A stretch of DNA of 55,972 nucleotides from Rhodospirillaceae bacterium (lineage in GTDB: Bacteria; Pseudomonadota; Alphaproteobacteria; Rhodospirillales; Rhodospirillaceae): positions 1-55,972 of the forward strand of contig JAQWQC010000009.1 of the NCBI GenBank assembly GCA_029245025.1, written 5' to 3'. Shown piece by piece: positions 7,801-15,759 of this stretch. The position numbers and the translations under genes were made by a program. Positions within the stretch are counted from its first letter, which is position 1; every line of letters begins with the position of its first letter. A model generated the notes under the pieces. That model was not told where the DNA came from. It did no database searches and saw only the letters and a list, made by a program, of their open reading frames with translations.

Positions 7801-9438
7801 GAAGGTGGGCAACTACCAGGATTTAAAGTCACAGCGGAAATCGCTGAACTTCGCCATGCAACTCAAGGCGTGATGTTGATTTCACCGCCACCCCATCACG
7901 ATATTTATTCCATCGAAGACTTGGCCCAACTGATCTACGACCTCAAACAAATCAACCCGCAAGCGCGTGTGACCGTTAAACTAGTGTCCCGAACGGGCAT
8001 CGGCACCATCGCGGCGGGGGTCGCCAAGGCCAATGCGGATGTGATCCTGATATCTGGAAACTCAGGTGGGACTGGCGCGAGTCCCCAAACCTCCATCAAG
8101 TATGCGGGCCTACCATGGGAGATGGGACTCACCGAAGTTCACCAAGTGTTGACACTCAATCGCCTGCGTCACCGCGTTCTACTACGCACGGACGGCGGAC
8201 TTAAGACCGGTCGGGATATTGTCATGGCGGCAATGATGGGCGCTGAAGAATTTGGCATCGGCACAAGCTCTCTCATCGCCATGGGCTGTATTATGGTGCG
8301 CCAATGCCACTCCAACACTTGCCCGGTTGGTGTGTGCACTCAAGACAAGGCGCTTCGCGAGAAGTTTACCGGCACGCCTTCGAAAGTCGTCAACCTGATG
8401 ACCTTCCTCGCTGAAGAGGTGCGAGACGTACTTGGCGACCTCGGCTTCTCTTCGCTTGATGACGTGATTGGACGTTCAGACTTGCTACAACAGGTAAGCC
8501 GCGGCTCGGCGCACCTTGACGACCTCGACCTCAACCCACTGTTGGTGCGGCCGGACTCAGGTGGATTGCCCACACGTAATATGACTGAAGGGCGCAATGA
8601 AGTTCCTGAAACGCTGGATGCCCAGATGATCAAAGATGCAGCACCAGCATTGGAAGACGGTGAAAAAATGCAGCTGACCTACAACGTCAACAACACCCAA
8701 CGCGCCATCGGTACAAAGCTGTCACACAAGATCGTAACGAAATACGGCATGACCGGGTTACAACCAGGGCATATTACGGTCCGCATGCGCGGCAGCTGTG
8801 GCCAGTCTCTTGGTGCATTTGGTGTGCAAGGTTTGAAGTTGGATGTATTAGGCGATTCCAATGACTACGTTGGAAAAGGCCTGTCCGGTGCAACTATTGT
8901 CATTCATCCGACAATGTCATCGACATTTCCACCGCATCTCAACACCATTATTGGCAACACAGTGCTCTACGGGGCATCAAGCGGAAAACTATTTGCAGCC
9001 GGCCAAGCAGCGGAACGGTTTTGCGTGCGCAACTCAGGCGCGACGGCCGTCGTCGAAGGTTGCGGTTCCAACGGATGTGAATACATGACCGGTGGTCAAG
9101 TGGTCATTCTTGGTCCCGTCGGGGCAAATTTTGGTGCAGGCATGACTGGCGGCATGGCCTTTGTCTATGACAGCAACCAAGACTTTGAGTATCGGGTCAA
9201 CACAGATTCTGTGATTTACCAGCGTATTGAAGTCGGTCATTACGAAGCGATGCTACGCAATCTCGTGGCCGAGCACAAAAAAGAAACGTCTTCAGCTTGG
9301 GCAGAGCGAATGTTGGTCAACTGGGACCGGGAAGTCCGTAATTTTTGGCAAGTGGTTCCCAAAGAAATGCTTAACCGGCTTGAAGTTCCAGTGCATCGCG
9401 GCGCACTGCAAATAAAGCATGGTGACCAAAACGCTTAG
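4852..9438 (+). CDS. gltB: Glutamate synthase (NADPH) large subunit
   Basis: A 1528-residue large subunit of glutamate synthase. It contains a class II glutamine amidotransferase domain starting at Cys44 (HDNCGVGMV), so a 43-residue propeptide would be removed, then the central domain, the FMN-binding synthase domain with SGEGGEDRKRY and SGNSGGTGASPQ, and the C-terminal GXGXG beta-helix domain. The cysteine stretch CIMVRQCHSNTCPVGVC matches the [3Fe-4S] cluster ligands. Ammonia released from glutamine is channelled to the FMN site and added to 2-oxoglutarate. The length is normal for the alphaproteobacterial form. It directly follows gltD and its stop codon overlaps the convergent aminopeptidase stop by 4 nt (9435-9438), so there is no intergenic terminator. 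Confidence 0.97.
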   Translation: MAPKDIESPLGEESGEDFVRNWKANASLLQDASSYSPAWEHDNCGVGMVVSIDGTPRRDVVVAGIEALKVLYHRGAVDADGKTGDGAGIHVEVPQDFFREHIIRTGHELAESETLAVGMVFLPKSDLQAQETCRTIVESEVLAAGYTIYGWRQVPVDISVIGEKANATRPEIEQIMLSNPRDLDTDTLERDLYVVRRRIEKRVINESINDFYICSLSGRSIIYKGMFLAEQLTTFYPDLLDERFVSSFAIYHQRYSTNTFPTWRLAQPFRMLAHNGEINTLLGNVNWMAAHECRLASELFGDSIEDLKPIIQKGSSDSAALDSVYELICRSGRDATMAKSLMIPESISQNAIMPDKHRALFAYCNAVMEPWDGPAAICATDGRWIIAGMDRNGLRPMRYTLTKTGLLIVGSETGMVRVPNADIDEKGRVGPGEMIAIDMQKGEFHRDTELKNLLANAHPYQEWVKKTTHLDTKVTDEAPETGTLSAEDLRRRQVTYGMTMEDLELILHPMVVDAKEATGSMGDDAPLAVLSDQYRGLHNFFRQNFSQVTNPPIDSLRESRVMTLNTRLGNLGNILDADASQCDVLQLQSPVLTNGQYQMLRDHMGDKAVDIDCTFDSTGKTKNALRKAVSRIQKEAEDAVRGGCTYVVLTDYTVGPGRAPMPMILATGAVHTHLRRQKLRTFTSLNVRSGECLDTHYFAVLIGVGATTVNAYLAQEAIADRHAKGLFGDASLSDTMARYKKAIDEGLRKIMSKMGISVISSYRGGYNFEAVGLSRSLVAEFFPGMTSRISGIGMPGIQKKVKAQHRLAHRPGVVTLPVGGFYRYRAQSGDAHSFDGRLIHTLQAAVEKDSYQIFQRYSEGMRKLPPINLRDLLDFRPVDETIPPEKVESTTEIRKRFVTPGMSLGALSPEAHGTLNIAMNRIGAKSDSGEGGEDRKRYKPASNGDNANSAIKQIASGRFGVTAEYLNQCREIEIKVAQGAKPGEGGQLPGFKVTAEIAELRHATQGVMLISPPPHHDIYSIEDLAQLIYDLKQINPQARVTVKLVSRTGIGTIAAGVAKANADVILISGNSGGTGASPQTSIKYAGLPWEMGLTEVHQVLTLNRLRHRVLLRTDGGLKTGRDIVMAAMMGAEEFGIGTSSLIAMGCIMVRQCHSNTCPVGVCTQDKALREKFTGTPSKVVNLMTFLAEEVRDVLGDLGFSSLDDVIGRSDLLQQVSRGSAHLDDLDLNPLLVRPDSGGLPTRNMTEGRNEVPETLDAQMIKDAAPALEDGEKMQLTYNVNNTQRAIGTKLSHKIVTKYGMTGLQPGHITVRMRGSCGQSLGAFGVQGLKLDVLGDSNDYVGKGLSGATIVIHPTMSSTFPPHLNTIIGNTVLYGASSGKLFAAGQAAERFCVRNSGATAVVEGCGSNGCEYMTGGQVVILGPVGANFGAGMTGGMAFVYDSNQDFEYRVNTDSVIYQRIEVGHYEAMLRNLVAEHKKETSSAWAERMLVNWDREVRNFWQVVPKEMLNRLEVPVHRGALQIKHGDQNA

Positions 9439-10829
9439 ACAAAACGGTTACGAATGATCTCGAATAACGCTCGCTGCGTAAAGGCTTCACCGCCCATCGG
9501 CCGCCCCGGCTTGTCGTCTGTATTCCATCCAAAGAGATCAAGGTGCACCCAGGGTGTATCCTCGCTTACAAACGTCTTTAAAAAGAGGGCCGCCGTAATC
9601 GCACCTGCGAAGCCGGACTCACCAGAATTGCTAACATCAGCGATTTTACTGTCGATCAATCGCCTGTAACCGGCCCACAGTGGTAGCCGCCACAACGGAT
9701 CATTGTTTACCATGCTAGCGCTTACCAACTCATCAGCGAGTGTGTCGTCCGGTGTAAACATTGCAGGCAGATCGGGGCCTAGTGCGACACGGGCGGCGCC
9801 GGTTAGGGTCGCACAATCGATCAACAGCGATGGGGACTCCTCACAGGCGAGAGCCAACGCGTCGGCCAACACCACTCGTCCTTCAGCATCAGTATTTCCC
9901 ACTTCTATGGTCGGTCCCTTGCGGGTTGGCACAACATCACCGGGGCGGAAGGCGTTCCCTGAGATAGCATTCTCAACAGCTGGCACCAATACACGCAAAC
10001 GCACCGGCAGCTTTGCCCGCATAATCCAATCTGCCAGACCAAGCACTGTTGCGCCGCCGCCCATGTCCTTTTTCATCCAACGCATACCATTTGTCGGCTT
10101 TATGTTTAGGCCGCCAGAATCGAAGCAGACTCCCTTACCAACCAATGTAACCTTGGGTTTACCTACCTCTCCCCATGTCAAATCGATCAACCTAGGTGCA
10201 ACGTCGGCTGCGCGACCCACGGCATGAATGGCAGGAAGATTTTCTGACAGTAAACAGTCACCCACCACGATGTTGACCGCCGCACCATGTGTGTCAGCCA
10301 ACTCTTCAGCTGCGGCTGCGAGTGCAGCGGGCCCCATATCTTCAGCCGGCGTATTAATAAGGTCCCTTGTGAGGGTCGCAGCCTGTGCAGCACCTTCTAC
10401 ATAGGCGCGATCTACATCTTCAGGCCAAACCAACTGTGACGGGTCGGAAGACGATTTAGACTTGTATCGATCGAATTTGTACGCACCTAAGCACCAAGAT
10501 AATGCCAACCAAGTAGCGACATGGGGTTTCTCATTTTCAATGCCAGCGATCTGCTCCAGGCAATACTTACCCTCAGGCAAGCTGCGAGCCAAACGCCCGG
10601 CGACCCATTTGTCAGCGCCATCGCCGATGCCAACAACGACTTGTCCTATAGAGCCATCTTCTAGAGGTATCACACACACCTCGCCCGCTTTGCCGGAGAA
10701 GTCGTTGATCAACAGCCATGCCTTAACAGCATCTCCCTGTATGTCCCGCCAAGCACCGAATGCTGTATCGGTCACAAGTGTCAGCGGCGTGGCTTTAGGA
10801 TCAGGGTCGACAAGCGGCAGTGGAGACAT
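9435..10829 (-). CDS. Leucyl aminopeptidase family protein (M17)
   Basis: A 464-residue M17 metallo-aminopeptidase that removes N-terminal residues from peptides in the cytoplasm. The catalytic C-terminal domain carries GVCFDSGGLNIKP (metal-binding aspartate and catalytic lysine), KKDMGGGA and NTDAEGRVVLADAL (metal ligands and bicarbonate-binding arginine), which define the family. The N-terminal third is divergent, as in the PepB-like alphaproteobacterial members, so substrate preference is uncertain. The ATG at 10829 is preferred to a TTG two codons earlier. It converges with gltB with overlapping stop codons. The next upstream gene on this strand, the TAXI-type binding protein, ends 68 nt before this start. 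Confidence 0.92.
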   Translation of the reverse strand: MSPLPLVDPDPKATPLTLVTDTAFGAWRDIQGDAVKAWLLINDFSGKAGEVCVIPLEDGSIGQVVVGIGDGADKWVAGRLARSLPEGKYCLEQIAGIENEKPHVATWLALSWCLGAYKFDRYKSKSSSDPSQLVWPEDVDRAYVEGAAQAATLTRDLINTPAEDMGPAALAAAAEELADTHGAAVNIVVGDCLLSENLPAIHAVGRAADVAPRLIDLTWGEVGKPKVTLVGKGVCFDSGGLNIKPTNGMRWMKKDMGGGATVLGLADWIMRAKLPVRLRVLVPAVENAISGNAFRPGDVVPTRKGPTIEVGNTDAEGRVVLADALALACEESPSLLIDCATLTGAARVALGPDLPAMFTPDDTLADELVSASMVNNDPLWRLPLWAGYRRLIDSKIADVSNSGESGFAGAITAALFLKTFVSEDTPWVHLDLFGWNTDDKPGRPMGGEAFTQRALFEIIRNRFV

Positions 10830-10897
10830 GGTCAAAGCCTTTCTTGGAGACGGGGCTGGAGATAACTAACTGACTTAGACGAATCGGTTTCTTCATT

Positions 10898-11923
10898 TTA
10901 CGGCGACGGGAAAGCTGGCAATACTCCCTGCTCTACATAGTACTGCCGTGCGCCTGGATGAATCTTAAACCCGATTCCCCTGGTAGCCTGTTCTAGTTTC
11001 ATTAGCGCCGCACGAGGATGACTATTAGCCAGGAGTGGGGCTGTGTTGGGATGCCAAATCGCTCGGACCACGCCATACGCCATGTCATCGGACATATCGT
11101 CTCGCCCAATCAATAGTGCTCCAACGTCAAGTGTTGAGATTCCAGGATTGCTGCCATATGCCCCCTCTGGAATGACCCCCACAGAAAAGAAGGGGAAAAT
11201 TCGAGCCAGCTGGTTGGCGACTGGCCCCTCAATCGGTACGAAAGTGATGTCAACACGCTCAGCCAAATCTTGCACACCCAAAGCTGGCGCCCCAGTTACG
11301 ATAAAAAACGCATCGATTTCACCAGAAGTTAACGCGCGGGCCGATGGCTCCAGATCCATCGTACTTAGTTTCATGTCGGAGAAATGAAGTCCGAAGGCCG
11401 TTAGTATTAGCCGGGCGTCAAATTGCGAGCCTGACCCAGGACCACCGATAGATACGCGCTTCCCGCGCAGATCATTGATATTCGCGATACCAGCATCAGC
11501 CCGGGCGATGATGTGAATATTTTCAGGAAACAACTTGGCAAGCGCTCGAAGCGATTCTCTCGGTTTGTCGCCTTCGAAGGCACCTGTTCCGTAATAAGAC
11601 CAATAGGCGACATCTGCCTGGGACAGCGCCAACTCCATAGCTCCGGATTCGATAGACTTGATATTGTCCAGCGATCCCCCGGTTGACTGAGCCACAGCAA
11701 TGAGCCCAGGCACACCGCAGCTTCCGCCTCGCTCACAAGGTCGAGAACCGGGAGGATTGGAAATCACGTTCCCAATAAGACCTCCGATGGGGAAGTAGGT
11801 TCCGGCTGTCGACCCGGTGCCGAGACGAATAATGTTTAGATCTTGGGCGTGGACTTTGCCAGGGAACAGCAAAACCGCGAACGTCAGGGCCTGAACAACC
11901 CCACTCCTAAATCTCTTAAACAT
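10898..11923 (-). CDS. TAXI-family solute-binding protein
   Basis: A 341-residue periplasmic binding protein of the TRAP-associated extracytoplasmic immunogenic (TAXI) family. A signal peptide is clear: positive FKRFR, a hydrophobic stretch and cleavage near VHAQ (about residue 25). The mature protein opens with the family-typical LGTGSTAGTYFPIGG, and has two cysteines in GSRPCERGGSCGVPG. TAXI proteins normally deliver glutamate-like or other organic acids to a fused TRAP membrane subunit; no such subunit is encoded here. The ATG at 11923 gives a proper signal peptide; a GTG at 11941 is the alternative. It stands 150 nt downstream of the proV-like gene on the same strand and could be co-transcribed with that importer. 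Family assignment is firm, ligand unknown. Confidence 0.88.
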   Translation of the reverse strand: MFKRFRSGVVQALTFAVLLFPGKVHAQDLNIIRLGTGSTAGTYFPIGGLIGNVISNPPGSRPCERGGSCGVPGLIAVAQSTGGSLDNIKSIESGAMELALSQADVAYWSYYGTGAFEGDKPRESLRALAKLFPENIHIIARADAGIANINDLRGKRVSIGGPGSGSQFDARLILTAFGLHFSDMKLSTMDLEPSARALTSGEIDAFFIVTGAPALGVQDLAERVDITFVPIEGPVANQLARIFPFFSVGVIPEGAYGSNPGISTLDVGALLIGRDDMSDDMAYGVVRAIWHPNTAPLLANSHPRAALMKLEQATRGIGFKIHPGARQYYVEQGVLPAFPSP

Positions 11924-12072
11924 GGGTTTCTTGAATCGCACCGCTTACTTTCAGGCCCTATAAAAACATGTGCTTCGTCACATATCATACCTACCAAGCA
12001 AAGGTGGTCTAATTTCGGCAGCTCGGCGGGTTTAGAGCGAGATTTTTTCTCCCAGCACGGTCATCTCCCCTT

Positions 12073-12882
12073 TTAAGCTCTTAGATCTTCAGTGAATGCT
12101 CTGACATAATCGTCAACGGGACTACTGACGATTTCGGTCCCAGCCCCAACCTGAATAATCTGTCCATCCTTAAGAATGGCAATTCGAGACCCGAGCTTTA
12201 TTGCCTCTGACAGGTCGTGAGTGACAAAAACAATGGTTTTACCTAACTCTTTTTGGAGGCCTTTTAATAGGTCCTGCATTTCACGTCGAATTAGGGGATC
12301 TAGCGCAGAAAACGGCTCATCCATAAGAAGAATGTCAGCCCCAGTTGCCAACGCTCGCGCTAAGCCAACCCGCTGACGCATACCACCAGATAGCTCGTGA
12401 GGTAATGCGGACGAAAAGCCGTCCAAGCCAACACGTGCGATCCATTTAGATACACCAGAGTGGCGTTCATCAGAAGATACGCCCTGCACTTCGAGGCCAA
12501 ATCCGACGTTGTCGGAGACTGTCCTATGAGGGAGCAATCCGAATCCCTGGAAAACCATCGCAAGGCGGTCCCGCCGCAAGGCCCGTAATTCTGTGGGCGA
12601 CAGAGCATTGATGTTCTTGCCATCAACGTATACGCACCCACTGGACGGTTCGATCAACCTATTGATCAGCCGCAACAGAGTGGATTTTCCTGATCCGGAC
12701 AACCCCATAATCATGAATATTTCGCCAGCGGTGACCTTCAATGTGGTTGGGGCCAATGCCAGAACCGCACCTGTCTGACGGCGAATCTCCGATGCAGGCA
12801 TGTCTTCCCTAGACAAAGTCAGTGCTTGCTTTACCTCGCGACCGTACACCTTGCTGACGCGATCCAAGGTAATGCACGTCAT
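12073..12882 (-). CDS. proV: Glycine betaine/proline-type ABC transporter ATPase
   Basis: A 269-residue ATPase of the OpuA/ProU importer family. It contains Walker A GLSGSGKST near residue 60, the long Q-loop region with FQGFGLLPHRTV, the ABC signature LSGGMRQRVGLARAL, Walker B DILLMDEPFSALD and the H-loop VTHDLSEA. It powers uptake of compatible solutes such as glycine betaine or choline. The protein ends shortly after the ATPase core and lacks the C-terminal CBS pair seen in ProV of E. coli, which there senses ionic strength, so osmotic gating would have to occur by another route. The start overlaps the permease stop by 4 nt (ATGA), implying translational coupling. Confidence 0.9.
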   Translation of the reverse strand: MTCITLDRVSKVYGREVKQALTLSREDMPASEIRRQTGAVLALAPTTLKVTAGEIFMIMGLSGSGKSTLLRLINRLIEPSSGCVYVDGKNINALSPTELRALRRDRLAMVFQGFGLLPHRTVSDNVGFGLEVQGVSSDERHSGVSKWIARVGLDGFSSALPHELSGGMRQRVGLARALATGADILLMDEPFSALDPLIRREMQDLLKGLQKELGKTIVFVTHDLSEAIKLGSRIAILKDGQIIQVGAGTEIVSSPVDDYVRAFTEDLRA

Positions 12883-13736
12883 GCTTCACCACGGCTGATT
12901 TGTACACGTCGGGCATACGACTGGGTTGTGCGGTCCAAGACAATCGCCATCGCGACAATTGCGAGGCCCGCTGCTGCGCCGCGGCCAACATCTAGGGTGT
13001 TGATTCCAAGCAACACCTCTTGCCCTAAACCCCGATTGCCAATCATCGACGCAATCACAACCATAGACAGCGCCATCATTGTTGCTTGATTGATGCCAGC
13101 CATAATCGACGGTAGGGCCAGAGGCAATTCCACCTTCCACAAACGTTGCCCAGGCGTGGCGCCAAAGGCATCAGCCGCCTCAAGCACTTCGCTGTTAACT
13201 TGGCGTAACCCCAAATCTGTCAGGCGAATGACGGGGGGCACAGCATAAATAACCGTTGCGATAATCGCGGGCACCTTGCCGAGCCCGAACAGCATGAGAG
13301 CGGGAATTAAGTAAACAAAACTAGGTAAGGTCTGCATCGCATCGAGAATCGGCAAGCCAATAAGCCGTGTTTTGTCGGAGCGCGACAACAAGACACCGAA
13401 AGGCAAGCCAATAAGCACTGCGATCGATGTCGCGACTAACATCAAAGCTAGCGTCTGCATCGCCTCATCCCAAAGACCCAACACACCCATCAAAAAAGAC
13501 AGCACAACTAGACCAAGCGCCAGGCGAAGACTGCGACCGGCCCCATACGCCACCAGCCCGATCAGTAGCAGGACGAACCACCATGGTGCATCTCGGAAGA
13601 ACCCTTCGATAGCAACCAAAACAACAAGCAAGCCGTCGGAGAACAACTGGAAGACGTCGCCGTAATTGACCACCAGCCAATCGACAAAATCGTTAATTGG
13701 CTTTGATATGGACACCGTGAAGGGATCAGGAAACAT
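12879..13736 (-). CDS. proW: Glycine betaine-type ABC transporter permease
   Basis: A 285-residue inner-membrane permease of the ProW/OpuAB class with about six to seven membrane segments and the BPD transporter domain. The EAA loop is recognisable as EAADAFGATPGQRLWKVELPLALPSIMAG. The N-terminus runs through an amphipathic stretch before the first membrane helix, as in ProW but shorter. A GGGGGCC-type ribosome site precedes the ATG at 13736. It lies between the ATPase (4-nt overlap) and the binding-protein gene (76 nt upstream), giving the transcription order binding protein, permease, ATPase. The reverse of the usual E. coli order (V-W-X) is notable but common in Alphaproteobacteria. Confidence 0.9.
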   Translation of the reverse strand: MFPDPFTVSISKPINDFVDWLVVNYGDVFQLFSDGLLVVLVAIEGFFRDAPWWFVLLLIGLVAYGAGRSLRLALGLVVLSFLMGVLGLWDEAMQTLALMLVATSIAVLIGLPFGVLLSRSDKTRLIGLPILDAMQTLPSFVYLIPALMLFGLGKVPAIIATVIYAVPPVIRLTDLGLRQVNSEVLEAADAFGATPGQRLWKVELPLALPSIMAGINQATMMALSMVVIASMIGNRGLGQEVLLGINTLDVGRGAAAGLAIVAMAIVLDRTTQSYARRVQISRGEA

Positions 13737-13812
13737 GGCGGCCCCCTACCGCAATCAAACAATGGACTAGAGTGTGCCTGAAAACGGGCCAGATTGCGAA
13801 AATAGCGCGACG

Positions 13813-14811
13813 CTAATTGTCCATAGACGCTAGAGTCGCGGTAATCTTGGCGGCAGGCTCTTCTTCGACCCATTCTTTCCAAACATCGGCGCGAGTACGC
13901 AGAAAATGATGAGCCGCACCTTCTGCTTGTCCCCCTGTTTTCTCCATGTAGGCAAGCGCGGCACTGAGCAGAGCCGCATTTGTTTCATAGCGCTTTAGAA
14001 AGGAAACAATCTCTGGTGCATTGTGAGCAAAATGGCGATTGGCGCCGATCGCGACCTCAACCACCGGATAAGCGGTAGCCGCTGTGGGGCTAGGGTTGGT
14101 GGCCAGATCCGCAAACACATCGGCGTCAAATGGTGGCTCTTCCAGCATCACCATATCGTACTTTCCTAGCACCCATGTCGGACCCCAGTAGTAAGTCACA
14201 ATAGGTTTCTTTCGGATATAAGACGAAGCAATGGCGGCAGCCAATGCTGCACCTGTGCCGGGCCTGAAGTTGGTGAAGTCAGACTCTAACCCATAGGCCT
14301 TTAGCTTGGCGCTATTGATAACTTCGCAATTCCATCCCGCAATACAGTTGTAGAACCGTCCTTTGTCTGGCTCCTCGGGGTCGGTAAATAAAGATTTATG
14401 GCCGGGAAGGTCCGCAACTGAAATGAGCGCCGGTGCTACCGCCCCCTCTCCTTCAACCATATAGCGTGGCACATACCATCCTTGTACGGCGTCAGGAAAG
14501 TTTGTCCCGACTTCAACAACCTGTTTGCGCCGCAAACCTCGGCTCCATACTTCGGTGACATTATCTTTCCAAACCTCCATAACAATGTCGACATCACCCT
14601 GCGCAACTCCTTGCAGTAACGGTATGGTCGTGCCGGACACCACATCCGTTTCGCACCCGTAGCCCTGTTCAAGAATGAACTGAGCAACTGCAGTGTGAAA
14701 CGCGTTGGATTGCCAATCCAAACCCGCAAAAACCACAGGGCGATCAACGTCACAGGCCGCCGCCGATGACACCGACCATAAAAGAATAAAAGTGGATAAT
14801 AAGAAGCGCAT
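13813..14811 (-). CDS. proX: Glycine betaine-type ABC transporter substrate-binding protein
   Basis: A 332-residue periplasmic binding protein of the OpuAC family, first gene of the importer operon. It starts with a signal peptide (RFLLSTFILLWSVSSAAAC, cleavage near residue 18-20) and contains the family-typical VVFAGLDWQSNAFHTAVAQ start and YYWGPTWVLGKYDMVMLEEP region, where aromatic residues form the quaternary ammonium box in homologues. The AAAC could also be read as a weak lipobox. Likely ligand is glycine betaine, proline betaine or choline, inferred from the family. It is divergent from gloB with 164 nt between the starts, a region where the operon promoter should lie. Confidence 0.9.
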   Translation of the reverse strand: MRFLLSTFILLWSVSSAAACDVDRPVVFAGLDWQSNAFHTAVAQFILEQGYGCETDVVSGTTIPLLQGVAQGDVDIVMEVWKDNVTEVWSRGLRRKQVVEVGTNFPDAVQGWYVPRYMVEGEGAVAPALISVADLPGHKSLFTDPEEPDKGRFYNCIAGWNCEVINSAKLKAYGLESDFTNFRPGTGAALAAAIASSYIRKKPIVTYYWGPTWVLGKYDMVMLEEPPFDADVFADLATNPSPTAATAYPVVEVAIGANRHFAHNAPEIVSFLKRYETNAALLSAALAYMEKTGGQAEGAAHHFLRTRADVWKEWVEEEPAAKITATLASMDN

Positions 14812-14975
14812 GATTCAGACCCTACTCAACACTCAGTGTTACTGCAAATCGCACCCGCAAAACCATCAGCATTTGTGACCAACCCGAAACAAGCCCTCCC
14901 TTTGATCGGAGACTTGCGATAAGCTCTCGTTATCTCGCGATATACATCGAACACTGTCCGTTCAGGATTAATCAC

Positions 14976-15743
14976 ATGACCCTCGACATTCGCCAAATTC
15001 CTGTTCTCAACGACAATTATGTTTATTTGGTACGAGAGCCGAAAAGCGACTGTGTTGGTGTTGTTGATCCAGCGGTTGTTGCACCCGTGCTCGACGAAGC
15101 AAAAAGTTTGGGTTGGGCGATCACCCACATTCTCAACACCCATCACCATGGCGATCACACAGGTGGCAATCTAGAGATTAAGGAGGCAACTGGCTGCACC
15201 ATTGTCGGACCAGGTCCTGATCGCGATCGCATTCCGGGAATTGAAGTTGAAGTGACAGATGGCGACACGTTCACGTTGGGCGACGAAGATGCCAGTGTAT
15301 TCTTTGTACCCGGTCATACACGAGGTCACATCGCCTATTGGTTTTCAGACTCCGATGCGCTGTTCTGCGGTGACACATTGTTTTCCGTGGGATGCGGGCG
15401 CGTGTTTGAAGGCACGATGGATCAGATGTGGTCCAGCCTAAGCCGTTTACGCGCTCTTCCTTCGGAAACGCGGGTGTACTGCGCGCACGAATACACACAA
15501 AGCAACATCCAGTTCGCCGTTTCTGTAGACCCTAATAACCTCGCCTTAAGAACTCGAGAATCAGACGTAAAAAGCAAACGCGATCGTGGTGAACCAACCG
15601 TACCGTCGCGCCTCGGCGATGAACTGGCTGTTAATCCTTTTCTACGTGCTGATCAAAGAGATTTGCAGGAGGCCTTGGGAATGTCGGGGGCCCATCCAGT
15701 CGCAGTGTTTACGGAAGTCAGACACCGCAAGGATACGTTTTAG
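14976..15743 (+). CDS. gloB: Hydroxyacylglutathione hydrolase (glyoxalase II)
   Basis: A 255-residue metallo-beta-lactamase-fold enzyme that hydrolyses S-lactoylglutathione to lactate and glutathione, completing methylglyoxal detoxification. The metal-binding THHHGDH motif lies at residues 55-61, with further ligands in VPGHTRGH, FCGDTLF and CAHEYT. The C-terminal FTEVRHRKDTF matches the glutathione-binding end of the GloB family. Length is typical. It stands alone on the plus strand between the divergent betaine importer and the convergent RND permease, with only 16 nt between its stop and the RND gene's stop. Confidence 0.94.
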   Translation: MTLDIRQIPVLNDNYVYLVREPKSDCVGVVDPAVVAPVLDEAKSLGWAITHILNTHHHGDHTGGNLEIKEATGCTIVGPGPDRDRIPGIEVEVTDGDTFTLGDEDASVFFVPGHTRGHIAYWFSDSDALFCGDTLFSVGCGRVFEGTMDQMWSSLSRLRALPSETRVYCAHEYTQSNIQFAVSVDPNNLALRTRESDVKSKRDRGEPTVPSRLGDELAVNPFLRADQRDLQEALGMSGAHPVAVFTEVRHRKDTF

Positions 15744-15759
15744 ACCAGCTGGCCTTCGT

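Noticed and set aside
9703-10227. Long plus-strand frame of 174 codons within the aminopeptidase gene
   Set aside because: It is an antisense shadow with serine-, threonine- and arginine-rich composition caused by the coding strand's codon bias.
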